From positions 76,587,458 through 76,651,457 of the forward strand of contig NC_034412.1 of assembly GCF_002078875.1 (NCBI RefSeq): 64,000 nucleotides of DNA, written 5' to 3'. Below, piece by piece: positions 1-11,800 of this stretch. Under the pieces are notes generated by a model. That model was not told where the DNA came from. It did no database searches and saw nothing but the letters and a program-made list of their open reading frames with translations. How positions within the stretch are numbered: the stretch's first letter is position 1; every line of letters starts with the position of its first letter. The translations under genes and the position numbers were made by a program. The stretch is from Numida meleagris. Its lineage: Eukaryota > Chordata > Aves > Galliformes > Numididae.

Positions 1-193
1 TGCACGTGGAGATCTGCTGCAGGGGACAGGCTGCTCCAACTTGGGCCTCTCCTGGGCTGCAGGGAGCTTCTGCCATGTGCCTGGAGCAGGTCCTGCCCTA
101 CTCCTGCAGTGACCTTGGTGTACACAGAGATAGTTTTTTTTCAGTTGTGTATTTTCTCTACCTTCATGCTCATTTTTTGCCCTTACTTAAATA
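1..193. other. GC-richer unclassified flank, left part
   Basis: This stretch is clearly richer in G and C than the DNA after 960. It matches no repeat family I can name. The same kind of sequence resumes at 739, so the mariner at 194-736 appears to have inserted into one older block. Short open frames are present, but none looks like a conserved protein. Confidence 0.4.
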
Positions 194-736
194 CATAGGT
201 TGCTCTGAAAATAATGCCTCCTGTTTCCATTGAAGCTACAACAAGTAGGAGGAACACAATAACATTATTTGATAGAGCAAATTCTCAGCTACAAAACACT
301 CTTCTTCAACAGATTCACTGCCATTAGCTATGCATTTTTTCCATCAGTGAACAAGAACCTGCATGCCACACTCATACAAATTGGCACCAGTGGAGGTGAC
401 CCACTGTTGCTATCACCTCTGCTAAAACGTATCACTCAGCGTGTTCACATCCACTGGTTGGTCTCCATAAACATACAGCAAGCAACCATGAATGTCATTG
501 GGTACAATTTTTTCTTCATAGGGGAATTCAGTTCCACACATTTGCCTCGTACACACTTCCATGTCAGATACCATTTTGTCAGAGTGCCCCTCTGTGGCCA
601 CCTGTCATGTGGCAATAAAATGTAATGGAATATTGGCATTAAGGTTCCACCTCTACTGCCATACCACCAATATCCACCTCTGACCTTGCAGGCCAAAATA
701 ATAAAATAGGAGGCATTACTTTTGGAGCAGCCCTCA
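194..736. mobile_element. Mariner-family DNA transposon, internally deleted (Galluhop-like), copy 1
   Basis: The right end, read on the minus strand, begins TGAGGGCTGCTCCAAAAGTA. The left end carries a diverged inverted copy of the same terminus (GGTTGCTCTGAAAATAATGC at about 198-217). TA dinucleotides flank both ends (192-193 and 737-738), the target duplication expected of Tc1/mariner elements. At about 543 bp it is well short of a transposase-bearing mariner of roughly 1.2-1.3 kb, and I see no transposase catalytic motifs. It is therefore a non-autonomous, deleted copy that would have needed a transposase in trans. A related copy in the opposite orientation lies at 28408-28917. The family name rests on the resemblance of the termini to avian Galluhop and is inferred. 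Confidence 0.85.
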
Positions 737-738
737 TA

Positions 739-960
739 CATTTTCTGGAGGCATTACCATTTTGGCTACAAGGCTTCACCTAGCCTTGTTGTGAGTCTGT
801 TGGAGCTGGCTGTGTCCAGCACAGGACAGCCCCAGCCTCTTGCAGCTCCCCTCCCACTGCCAACACCTTTGTACTGACACCCAGGACCTCTGGAAGCCTG
901 ATATCTCTGATCGAGGCTGAATTGCCTCAACAGGTAAGAATGTCTTCTCCAGGACAGAGT
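739..960. other. GC-richer unclassified flank, right part
   Basis: This continues the GC-richer block interrupted by the mariner. It contains proline/leucine-codon-rich and CCCAGCCTC-like stretches but no recognisable coding or repeat signature. Joining it to 1-193 without the mariner would give the pre-insertion site around a single TA. Confidence 0.35.
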
Positions 961-3900
961 AAATGTATTTCTGACTAACGCTAAGTTCTGAAATGAAAAA
1001 TCACAAGTTATCTTTCTTTGGGATATCTTAAAGACTTAATATAGAAATGTTTTTACTATTTCCCCTCCTTATTTTCCTTAACTTGTGGCCTAGAATGTCG
1101 GGGGTAGCTGACAGGACTACTGTGCTTCCTTGTCAATGGTTTCTTCTCTATTTGAAGACTTATTTTTTTTTCCTGCTCAAACTTCAGCTGATTGCTAAAA
1201 ATTCTTGCCACCAGCCTGGATGAATCTCCACAGATTCTTGAGAAATGAAATGCTGAGAAGTCCTTTAGCAAAACCTGAGGTTATCCTGTTCTCGCTGGAC
1301 CAGGGCTGTACTTGGTATTCTATTATTTTATGATAATTTTATACTGAATAGGTTACAGGTTCAGCAGAGGACACGGTAAAAATTAGTGTTTCCAATTCAT
1401 AATTAGAGAAGAATGTGAACTACGATAAAAGATTTAAATAAATTATTTGGAATGTGCTGCATTGCATTGTCTGTGAAATCACTTTCAGACTCTTTAAAAG
1501 CAGCTTTTCTCTGAGTTCCTATTTAGATTTCATGCAAAGCATATTCATTTATCTACAAATGAATCCTAATGAGGAGCCTTTCAGGTTTTGTGATGTGCAA
1601 AAGATTTCTGGAGAAACTGAAGCCTGCTCACATATAAAACCCTTCTTACGATGTTTCAGTGCTGGCTTCTCTGATACCAAAAATGAATTTTTCACATCTG
1701 ACTCCTCAAAGCAGTTGCTAGCTTAGTAATAACGTTTCAGCACCTGCAAATGCCTTATTAGAAACACTTTTGTGATTCTGCCGCACGCCTGCACCAAGAC
1801 TCACTTGCTGCAAAAATCTTTGGGATTTTCTCTGCAGTCAATTTTACACTGTGTAACCCAATCTATCTCGAATGTTCCCATTTCTATAACAGTATAGCCT
1901 GAACTTTCTGTAAGTCTTGAAATAGCTGTAAGGATTAGAATAAAATTATATTTTTGTTACAGTGGAAATTAATATTCCTAGGTGTGTTTATGAAATTGCA
2001 CCGATTTTTTTCTATAGAATTCAGTGAATGTAGTTTGATTGGTGCCATGTTTACACCTACTTTTTTGCTTGTGAAAAGAGGTTTGTTGTACTTAATGGTA
2101 CGATAGCAATACAAGGATACAAACGAATACAAGAAGAGACATGACTTACTTATATACATTGACTTGATATTGTAAATCGAGTGTAAAGTTTCTTTATAGT
2201 TTATGAAGATTTATTTCCATCTTTGTCCAAGTACTTGCTGTCTCAAAACACAATTTCATGATTGGTCAACTAACTGTGTATAAAAGACAAATAGTACTTC
2301 AAGAGGTACTGACCAGAAATGTTTCATCGCATGTAGTTGAGGCAGCAGAAAAACATTTTCTCCCTACCTGCCAAATCATGATGTAATCTTAGCAAGGATT
2401 AAAACTGTAAATAGAATTCTATTATTAAAAGGAGAGAAAGAGTAAGCTCTGCCAGAACATAATAGCCCTGCCAACTTACTAAATGAAAACTGTTGAGTTT
2501 TTCAGTGCAAGGCGAGATGTAAATGTTTGTGCAATTCAAAGCTGAGGAAGTCTACTGTATTCTTAAAAGGACAGACCTCTAAAAATCTTTATTGTATCAC
2601 ATAGTTATTTCCATGTTGAATTATAATTACCTCTGTGCATTTGTTAGTGTTGTTGGTCATTTACTTTTAGGTGGAAGGTTTGACTCCCTCCAGTATAAAG
2701 AGCTGTTCAGACTCTCTGCTTTTCTGATGAAAATGGCTGGTAAATCACCACTCTTACGACCAGATTGTTAAACAAAAGAAAGGGTGCTGCTGACATTTTT
2801 GAGTGGCTTTCTGCGTGTGGCTTTAGTAAATACTAGTTGACCTGAACTGAGGTACCTTTGTGCTGCTATCATATGGTTCTGGAGCCACAAGGGGCACCAG
2901 GATTTCAGATGACCAGCTGTTTCCAGTTTGGCTAGCAGGGAGAATTTTTTTCATTGTGTAGGTCACTGCAGATTCCATTTTTAGGTGTCCAAGGTTTTCA
3001 TAAATGTGGCAAGGATCATTCCCCATCTCTTCAGCCAAGCTGTAGCCACCATCTTGTAGCTTTATTACATTTCCTTGTTAGAGGGAGACCTGGGCATGCT
3101 TTTACCTCTTGATTTTTTTGCTTTTGCACAAAAAGTCCCGTAGGAGCAGGAGCAGTAATGTACTCTGCAGTGGTGATAGTCCGCATGATCTATAACCCGT
3201 GCTATTGAATTGCTCACTGAATGACGAGAATAGATGCATCCTGGCTCTCCCTATGCACTGCAGATTGCCCTGATGCATCTCAGGGTTTTAATCTCTGCTC
3301 CCAGAGCCAAACTGCCTGTAATATACTATGGTGACTTTTTTTTTGTCACTTACATCATCTCATGCATATAATTCTCTGTCACTTGCACATATAGTAGGGC
3401 TAGGATTTCTACCTGAATTTTTAAGAAGCAGCTCTCAATAATACATGTCTATTTTGTGTACAAATTTATATACAAATATATGCAAACAGCGTATGTGCTT
3501 GTGCATGCATGATGGGTACTTTCAAAAATAAATAAATAAATCTTTCCACTGCCCGTACTTCCTCTATGACGAATCTCTGAGCCTGCTGCTTGCTTGCTGC
3601 ACTGATATTTACTCTTAAATACCACCCCCTTTTTAATAGATACTTGCTTACTCAGAGAGTGGGAACTACATTGTTAGAGAAAAATCTGAAGGAAAACTAA
3701 TGATAATTAGAGGAAACTCCCAATTCCCAAATCAAATTAGCAATCATACATGGTATTTTGGCTTATAGATAAAAAATAGTATGGAAAAATATAGTTATCG
3801 AAATTGACAACTTTATGTGCCAAACAAAAGTTGTGGGAGGCATAGCGGTAGTCAAATGTTTTCCAAGCTGATGAACACTATATATTTTAATTAAACTGAA

Positions 3901-5000
3901 ATAATGAGTGGCACAATAAGTAGTGAAAAACAGTCTTCATGGTTTACACATTTTGTATCTGCTTTTCCATTTTTAATAAGTACATTTGTATTAAGTGGAA
4001 CAAGAGAAAGAGAAGGCAAAAACACATTTTATCTATGAGAGTTACTAGGATGAAGTGATGTGGACCATTATGTCTTAGGGTTATAAGCATACAGCTCAAT
4101 TTTTTACCTTGTTTCTCTATCAAATAATAAAAAAAAATCCCTGCAATCCTTCTTTAAGGATTTATCTGGATACTTTGCAAATACACTAGAAGTCATTGCA
4201 TTTGAGAAGTGGTGGGCATATATGTCAGGGACTCAGAAATCTGCATTTTAAGGTTTGTAAATATAAAATTGTTCACTGTAAAATAAGCTGTGAAAACAAC
4301 AGTGTTGAAGAACACTGCAAACTGTGAAGGGAAAATATAGAAACAACTATTTCTGCAAGCTTTACAAGGCAAGGGCTTCTTTTTTCCCATATGAGAATAT
4401 TTTGTGTTGCTTGAGTGATGTTCTGTAGGTGCCTGTGCTTGATGAATTGATTCAGCACATCCCAACTATCATCATCTTCTTTTCTACACACTGAATCTTA
4501 ATAGATTTGCATTAGTAACTGATGACTTTTTGGTGTTAGTTGTGCTGGCAAAGGCTGATTTAGGAGAGGATCACATTCTAGAGCATGGCCTATGGCATAT
4601 GGTAATTGGGTAATAAAGCATGGCTCTGTCAGTACGGCTCTGTCAGTAGGAATATAAATGCTGCCATTCCCTGCTCTTGCAGTTCTTCAGCAAGCTTGTG
4701 AATGTGAAGCAACCAGTACACTTCAGAAAGTAAGTTTCTTTCTTTTTTTCTTTATTTTTCTAGGTTTACAAAGCTTAATTGTGGACTGCCTTCAAGTGAG
4801 GTGATTTGATTGGTGCTGTGGCAGAAGTAAGATGACTACTATGATTTAGGTCTAAATGTCAGTTTCTCATAGCTTGTATTTTATGTGCTGGAAGTACGTC
4901 TGCGCAGCCATTCACATCCAAGCCTCTTCTCCAATGATCAGATACAAGTGCTAACATGTAAACACTTCAAAGAGGAACTCTTGAGCAAGTAACTTGATAA
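961..5000. other. AT-rich noncoding stretch
   Basis: I see no recognisable gene or transposon here. Minor features are a short AAAT microsatellite near 3520-3540 and a 13-bp tandem duplication (GGCTCTGTCAGTA twice) near 4623-4648. Open frames are short and AT-biased. Confidence 0.5.
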
Positions 5001-6875
5001 TAAATAACAATTCCATTATTCAACAATAACCAATTTCAACAATTGATTCAACAGTGACAGTTCCAAGAATTTAACAATTACATACTAGCAGACTCCAACA
5101 TCTCACCACTTTGTGTCTGAATGTACTTCACAAATGCCTGTCACAATATTGCCAGCTCTCTTTGGGTCCACATTACACTTACTCCTCCCTTTGATTTCCT
5201 CTGTTAGCATTTCTGTATCCTGCTCATGTTGCTAGTCCCACTCATCAGATCTTTCCTGATTCCACTTTTCAAACCTGGGCTGGGGGGACCCTCCTATGTC
5301 AGGCCAGAGGGAGCTCATAGGTGCTGAGTAACCTGCCAGTTCTTCAAATAGTGCAAATAATGCTAAACTCAGTATGCAGCCTCTCCTTCTGCAGGGTGCT
5401 CACTTGATTTTTTTTTCCCCTTTCAGGACAGAGGAGAATGTCTTTCCTTCAACCTCAGGGAAAAGGCTGGTGTCCATCAGAATCCCACCCTGCTGTGGGC
5501 AGCTGGGCTGTGCATAGGTATGTGGGTTTGGATAAAGCCTTTGAGACTGCTCTGTTGAAGAGTCACACCCGTACAAGAAGATCAAAAATGTATGAGAGGG
5601 AAAGGAAAAGGTGGTAATACGGGAACTTAATTTCCTGAGGAAACAAAGTTAAAACACAGACTGCATGTCACCATTATATTAGATTTCCTTGATGTTCTGT
5701 GAGATATCTTTTTAAGAAAGTGGTCAAAAATGAAAAGTAGGACTGGAAAGTTTCTGTGTAAGAGCAATTTCAAAGTCTGTCCTTTAAACCTTTATGAAGG
5801 GAAACCAAGAGACTGCACAGAAAATTCAGACTGTGAAATTCTACATCAACAGACTATTTTCAGGTGAAATGTCTCAGTGTACTCTCATTTCAGACTACAA
5901 TCTCCTTTTCATAATCACTGTTTATTCACAATATATATTTCTGGCTTTTTTTTATTATTATTATTTAAAGAATATCACAACAACTATCGTAATTAACATT
6001 TATACATAGTAAATGACCTGATAAAGTATAATCCCCCAAAGGGAATTGTGAAGTGGTACAGAATACTGCATATTTAATAATTATTATAGGAAATAGAAAA
6101 TTTGACTTTACTCTCTTCATGTATCTTGAATGCTTAATTTTGCAGGGAGGTATACCAAGATTATGATGTTCATTGTCATATTTTTCCCGTTAGATGATGT
6201 CCTCTACAATAGCAGATGATGCCTATTTGAAATTTGCTTAGTCTACATGCTTGAAAGTCATTTACCAGTATCAACTTGAGATTTCAATATCAGATATTAA
6301 AAACACAAACAAAGCATAACAGAGTTTTATATTGTAGGAAACTGTTTCTATCTGATCAATAATGCATTCCTTCTTAATTATTCAATATTATTTAGTGAAA
6401 ATTTTATGCCTACTGGAATATTAATATGATATAACAACTGTAAATACTCCCATTTTAATTAAAATACTTTGAGAAAGTTTTGATACATTGATAGTCATGA
6501 CAAAGCAAAGTATTCTATCAGAGTACAAAATAAAGATGAGGAATTACAAGACTACTAATTGGAAAGTAAATGAAAATTATATTTATAAATAGTGTACCTT
6601 TATTTCTTTATAACTTTATATAAGAATCATGTAACTAAGACATTCTAAAATAATTCTATTTTCTATTTTTCATATACTATGTGCAACATTTTAATTTCTG
6701 GAAGCTTTTAGGAATGGAATATGATCCTATTTAGTGTTATAGAATATCAATTTCAGACCTTGGGGAAATCAGATTTTAATTTAAACTGGAAAAGGATGTT
6801 CCAAATGGAAGATGTTTCAGCTGAGGTATCACTGCTAGAACCCAGAAATGTATTAACCAGCTCCTGGATACATTT
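5001..6875. other. Noncoding stretch, first part slightly GC-richer
   Basis: About 5100-5590 is somewhat richer in G and C and contains pyrimidine-rich words, but I cannot place it in a repeat family. From 5600 on the sequence becomes strongly AT-rich. No gene was recognised. Confidence 0.4.
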
Positions 6876-6879
6876 CCTG

Positions 6880-7260
6880 TAAGAGAAATGGCTTTGCTGA
6901 GCAGACATCCTTCGCAGTGAGGAGGGACTTTGCTTCTCCTGTAGGCTGCAGTCTGCAGCTGTAATCCTGGAGTTGCTGATTTTAGGTAGCAAAAGTTCCT
7001 CGATTTCCTGCAGAAGGTGACCTCACTGCAGGGCTGTAAGGGTTGCAGACCCCCACCCCCCTCTCCTGGCAGGTGGCTGACCACAGCTGCCCATGCTGCC
7101 TCGGCAAGCATGGAGCAAGGAATCAAGAAAGGAAGAGCAAAGGCATTCCCCAAAAGGAGATGTGAAAATATTTGCAGAACTTTTTAGAATTCCATTCCAT
7201 GATAACACTGTTACTAAAAAAATAAAAAAAAATAAAAAAATAATAAAAAAAAAACAACCT
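6880..7260. other. GC-rich segment followed by an A-rich tail; possible old retrocopy
   Basis: About 330 bp of relatively GC-rich sequence ends in an A-rich run at about 7217-7253, made of A blocks broken by single T. Unique sequence followed by an A-rich tail can mark a retroposed transcript in plus orientation. No source gene, intact frame or target duplication was identified, so this may equally be chance composition. Confidence 0.2.
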
Positions 7261-8615
7261 CTCCATCCCCCAAAGAACTAACTAAATAACCCTGCAGCAT
7301 GAGAGATAAGGGAAGCTTACAAGATAGAGAGACGTGAGATATTTTATGAATACTGTTAAATGTGTGAACTTGTACTGTCCTTGGAGTAATAATCTCAGGC
7401 AAATTGGAAATATATCTTGTCAAGTGATGCTTTCAGTAAGGTGTAGAGCTAGCCAAAATATACAGAATCTGTGCCTCCCAATACTCTGTGAGGACCACCT
7501 CATGTAGTGCCTCATTAAATTGTCCCACGTTAAGGTTAGTGCTGCACGGGGTTGTTCCTGAGGTTCATGCACGCTGAGCAGGACCTACAGCAGTGTGAAA
7601 TATGACAGGGAAAAGAAGGAATAAATTCATTACACAGCAGATAACAATCACAGAAGCAAATGCTAGAGAGAAAAGCTGGGAGAGTAGAAGGTGGATAGCT
7701 GGGAATAGACTGCACTTCCCCTTTCTCTATTTGAATATATTACTGTTCTCTTGCTAGAAAATGGCCCTTTCACTGTAGCTGCACCTTATCTTCACAGCTT
7801 CATGTTTCAAACTGTCAAAATGTAATAGGCCTTACTGAACTGTTACTGGTGGATAAGAGATGATACTTAAAAACCAGAACAAAATAAAGCAAAGAGAAAA
7901 TGAGCATTCCTCTCACACAGGTAGCAGCAAACCAAAAGCCAAACCAACTTAAAATAGCAGAGGTTATGAATGATGCCACAGAGTGATCAGAGATATCCAA
8001 AGCAAGGTAAGTAAGTTGAGCTACCACAAGCATGGGATGCTCCCTGCCAGACCATGTAACCCCATAATTTGCACATTCCCACACTTGGACAAGGACTTGT
8101 CTGGTGACTCTGATCTGACCTTAATTTGTTACAACATTTCATTTAATTTCTTTGTAAGTTTTACACCAAATACTTTTTTGTTCTTTAAGGTACCCATAAA
8201 ATCAAAGTACTGGAAAAAAAGGTAATAATCTATAAGATAGCTGTGCAGGTCACCAGCCTGTGAGGTGAGAACAGTGTCCTAGCTTGCCTCCTTCTGTGGC
8301 AGAAAAGAGATGCTATTTAAGAGAACAAGAGTACCCAAAGTCATCACCTCGCTTCTGGCTCTTCTCTATTGCAGAGGGAATCTATCACATCCCAGCCCTT
8401 TGTTTGCTATGCTTTAGCCAGCTTTTAACTCATAAAATGACTTTTCCTACTTTCAGAGTCTATGGCATCTTTGTCCTTGTCAAAGCTTATAGCGTGGAAT
8501 CTACTCAAATGCTTCTGAAAATCTGAATATTTTATATTCACTCAATCCTTTCTATCCATGCACTTATTTACATGTTCATAAAGCCATGGAAGGTTAGTGA
8601 AACAGTGCTGTCCTT

Positions 8616-8639
8616 AAAAAAAAAAAAAAAAAAAAAAAA
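8616..8639. repeat. Poly(A) tract, 24 nt
   Basis: An uninterrupted run of A. No recognisable retroposon lies immediately upstream, so it need not be a poly(A) tail. Confidence 0.9.
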
Positions 8640-8783
8640 GGCCATATTGGACTCTAAAGCCTTTCTTACGGATTCTTCCCTTACACCAGAGGTGGAAGTC
8701 AATTACCAGTTCATAGTTTTCATCACCAGAAAGCTCATCCGGATCTTCAGATGGGAAAAATAGCTGCAAACAATTTCATAGAA

Positions 8784-8806
8784 TTTTTTTTTTTTTTTTT
8801 TTTTTT
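8784..8806. repeat. Poly(T) tract, 23 nt
   Basis: An uninterrupted run of T, 144 bp after the A24 tract. The two could pair as an inverted repeat enclosing about 144 bp, but this may be coincidence. Confidence 0.9.
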
Positions 8807-11800
8807 ATGTATAGGGAAAGATATAAAAGATATTTAACAGTTTGCATCGGTGTTTCCGTGTCTTGCCTGGAAGTCTTTACAATCACCCCTGTATCTGAGT
8901 TACAAGGTAAAAAAAATTCTTCCCTCTAAAAGTCTCTAAATATTACCCCCACTTTTAATGTAATGCTTATGGAAAAACTGAAAGTGACATCTTTAGTACA
9001 AAAGAAATAGAGCTGCTGTGTTCGTTGTCATTAAGGTTTAAATTCATAAATACTATAATTATAGTTAGCAGTAAGCAATATAAGCAGGAAGCATATCCAC
9101 TTGTTCAAATCCTGTGGTGTTTGCCTATGTGGGAAACCCTGAGAATTCTAATTTGAGGTTTTGAGTCACCTCTAAGACAGGGAAGTAAAGTTGTTTGTTA
9201 TAAAGGGAGGCACAATACTGTAATTACTTTTTTATTCCAGTGTCAGCATCTTTAATAAGTATCTGCACTCTCCTCAGCACGTGTACTAAACCTTGATGCA
9301 GTCAGAGTAGAATAAAATTGGCACTTCTCTTTGTCCTGCTTTGTCCTTTCTGGTAAAGTCATTCGTCTAAAACTGAAACAAAGATGCTATTTTCTAACCA
9401 ATGAATAGAAAACAGTCTTGTTGTATTTATTTGTGACATACCTAAGAGATCCATCAGGAACAGATTTTGTTTTTTTCTAGGGTGTTCATTTAAAGTCATG
9501 AACAGTAGGGGAAATCTTGCCTAAAGCTAATGTTTTTTTTTCTGTTCTTCAGATACTGGTAAATCCCCTCTGTTCCGCAGGTGTTGACCTCATTTTTCTT
9601 TTCAAACTATGTAAATGAATAACATAATAAGTTAAACACAGAATAACTGTTCCTAACTTGGATCTTAGAAACTTGTATTCCTTTCAACTTGTAGAATCAC
9701 CACATTGACCCCGATCTTGTCTCCTTACTTCTATTTCCCTTTTTCATTTAACCTTTTCAGAAAAATCACATCTCCTTTTAAGCCTTGCTTTCTCTCAAGG
9801 CTATCCTGTCACAACTCCAGAGGCGTTACGACCTCAGTAGTCATGGTAGTTAGTGGCTGACAGAAACAGTGCTGTTAATTTAAACAAGTTTCTGAATAAG
9901 TGATCAGCTACATTCACACTGTGATCATACCGTTCCTGCTTTTCAGAGCACAGGCTATAGGTCATCCTCAACTTTCCACCTTCAATAAAGTACACATTTT
10001 AGGAAATAAGCAGCCTTGATTTCTAGATTGCCAACAGAAACCAATACCACTTCTTTTAGTTACTTCCTCTCACAGTTTAAACGATGTACCCAATGGAAAG
10101 GCTGAATTTGTCTGATTTCAGCTGCCAGCCACTGGATCTTGTTATGCTGCCAGGTGCTAGGCTGAAAGCCCATTATCAATATCATTATCAATAGAACCGA
10201 TCTTTTGCTTCAGCTTCAGGATTAAGCTCTTAACTAGCATCTCGAACTGTGCTGTACAGCTATGTGAAACATTTCTCCCTGCATTTGGGGCATGGCTCTT
10301 TACCAGCTTTTACTTAGAAAAGTGGATGTGTAAGAAATGCTACATGAGCCTGGCTAAGCCTGGTCTCCTGAGTGTAACTCCTACTTTGTTCATGCTTCAC
10401 ACAAGTGTCAGTGACCAAGTGAAGTACACACAGCGGAAAACAGATTCATGGAAACTCACTTGTCTAGATGTTGGAAAATGTTAATTTAAATTCTCAACAT
10501 CTGTCTTCTATGAGCATATTCCTGCCCCCATTTCCTTGCTATTTACAAATATTCATGTGAATGTGTTATTGTTTCCAAGGATGCTTGGGGAATAACTGTT
10601 GTACAGAAGGAGACATGTATTTGCATGCAAATAACTATTTCTGCAATAAAAAAGATTATTCAGTGTTCGTATTTTTCCATTTTGCAGCATTTCAACCAGC
10701 CAATCAGAGAACTAAGGCAAACTCTAACTACTACATGACCACTGATGTGCCCTGAATAGAAGGTGACAAACATCTGAGTCCACAAAATGTTTCAGGGGTT
10801 TTTGGCTATTTATCAAGTCATTCTAAACAGCAAGCACTTTCACAGAAATAAATCTTTGTGTACTGAACTGAATTCATAACAGAACTTATTTTCTATGAAT
10901 AATCTCTTCAAGTGCTCAAAAAGACAAAAATTTTTATCCACTTCTAACACTGAAAGAATGTTATTATCTGTCAAAAGCTGATCTTTAGAACAGGCTTGGC
11001 TTTCACGTTTTGGTGCTTGCCTGCTTTCTGTGCTCCTGCAGTGCGCACTCCTCTCTCTTCAGATCATCACTTCCATTCACTGAGGTGCTGGAAGAAGAAC
11101 AGGTAATAGTGTTTGTCCAGATAATACATTCTCAGCAACTCTCAAGATATTAGGAGTGCTGGTCAGAGGTGCTCAGACTGGTTCAGAATTTTCAGTTTGC
11201 AGATGAAAGTGCAAACTGTTTGATATTGGTGCACATGGTGACATCTTTGATGGGTACAATAAAGTCTTTCTGCTATGCTTGTGAGTAGCTGCAGTAACAG
11301 CTCAGTTACTGAATTTGCAAATCTGTTTCTCTTTCCATTTGCAGCATGAGAAGTGGTGTAATATTTGTTTCTGGTTTAAGTCAGTGGTCTGATAAACATC
11401 TTTTTCCTTTCAGGAAGGAAGAGAGAGAGCAGATGATGTTCCCTAAATGCCTATTTTAGAGAAACCTGAATTACATCTGACCAGCTTTTTATCAAATTAA
11501 TAGGAGACCATCCTTTGTGAAGCAGACAAGTTTATAGCCTTGTAAAATGTGGAGATGAGATATTCCTCTAATTTGCCCTTTAGCTCTTCTTTCGTGGAAA
11601 ACTATTTTTCACAGCCTGGAGATTTTAAATATTTCCCAGATCTGTTTTAGAAACTGGACATACTTCATTGTCTTCCTCCTGAATTTTCTTCTCTGAAACT
11701 AGCTCTAGTGATGAAAAAATGTACTTAGTATGCTCTTGGCATGCCAGTAACAGCTTCAAACTAGAAATTAATTTTTAAACACCAAGCTTCTGTGACCACT

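Noticed and set aside
445..741. 98-codon minus-strand open frame
   Set aside because: It lies inside mariner copy 1, begins in the terminal inverted repeat and shows no transposase motif.
6776..7153. 125-codon minus-strand open frame
   Set aside because: It spans a composition boundary, has no splice or promoter support and resembles no protein.
8616..8806. A24 and T23 runs as ends of a retroposon
   Set aside because: Nothing between or beside them resembles a SINE, LINE or processed transcript.
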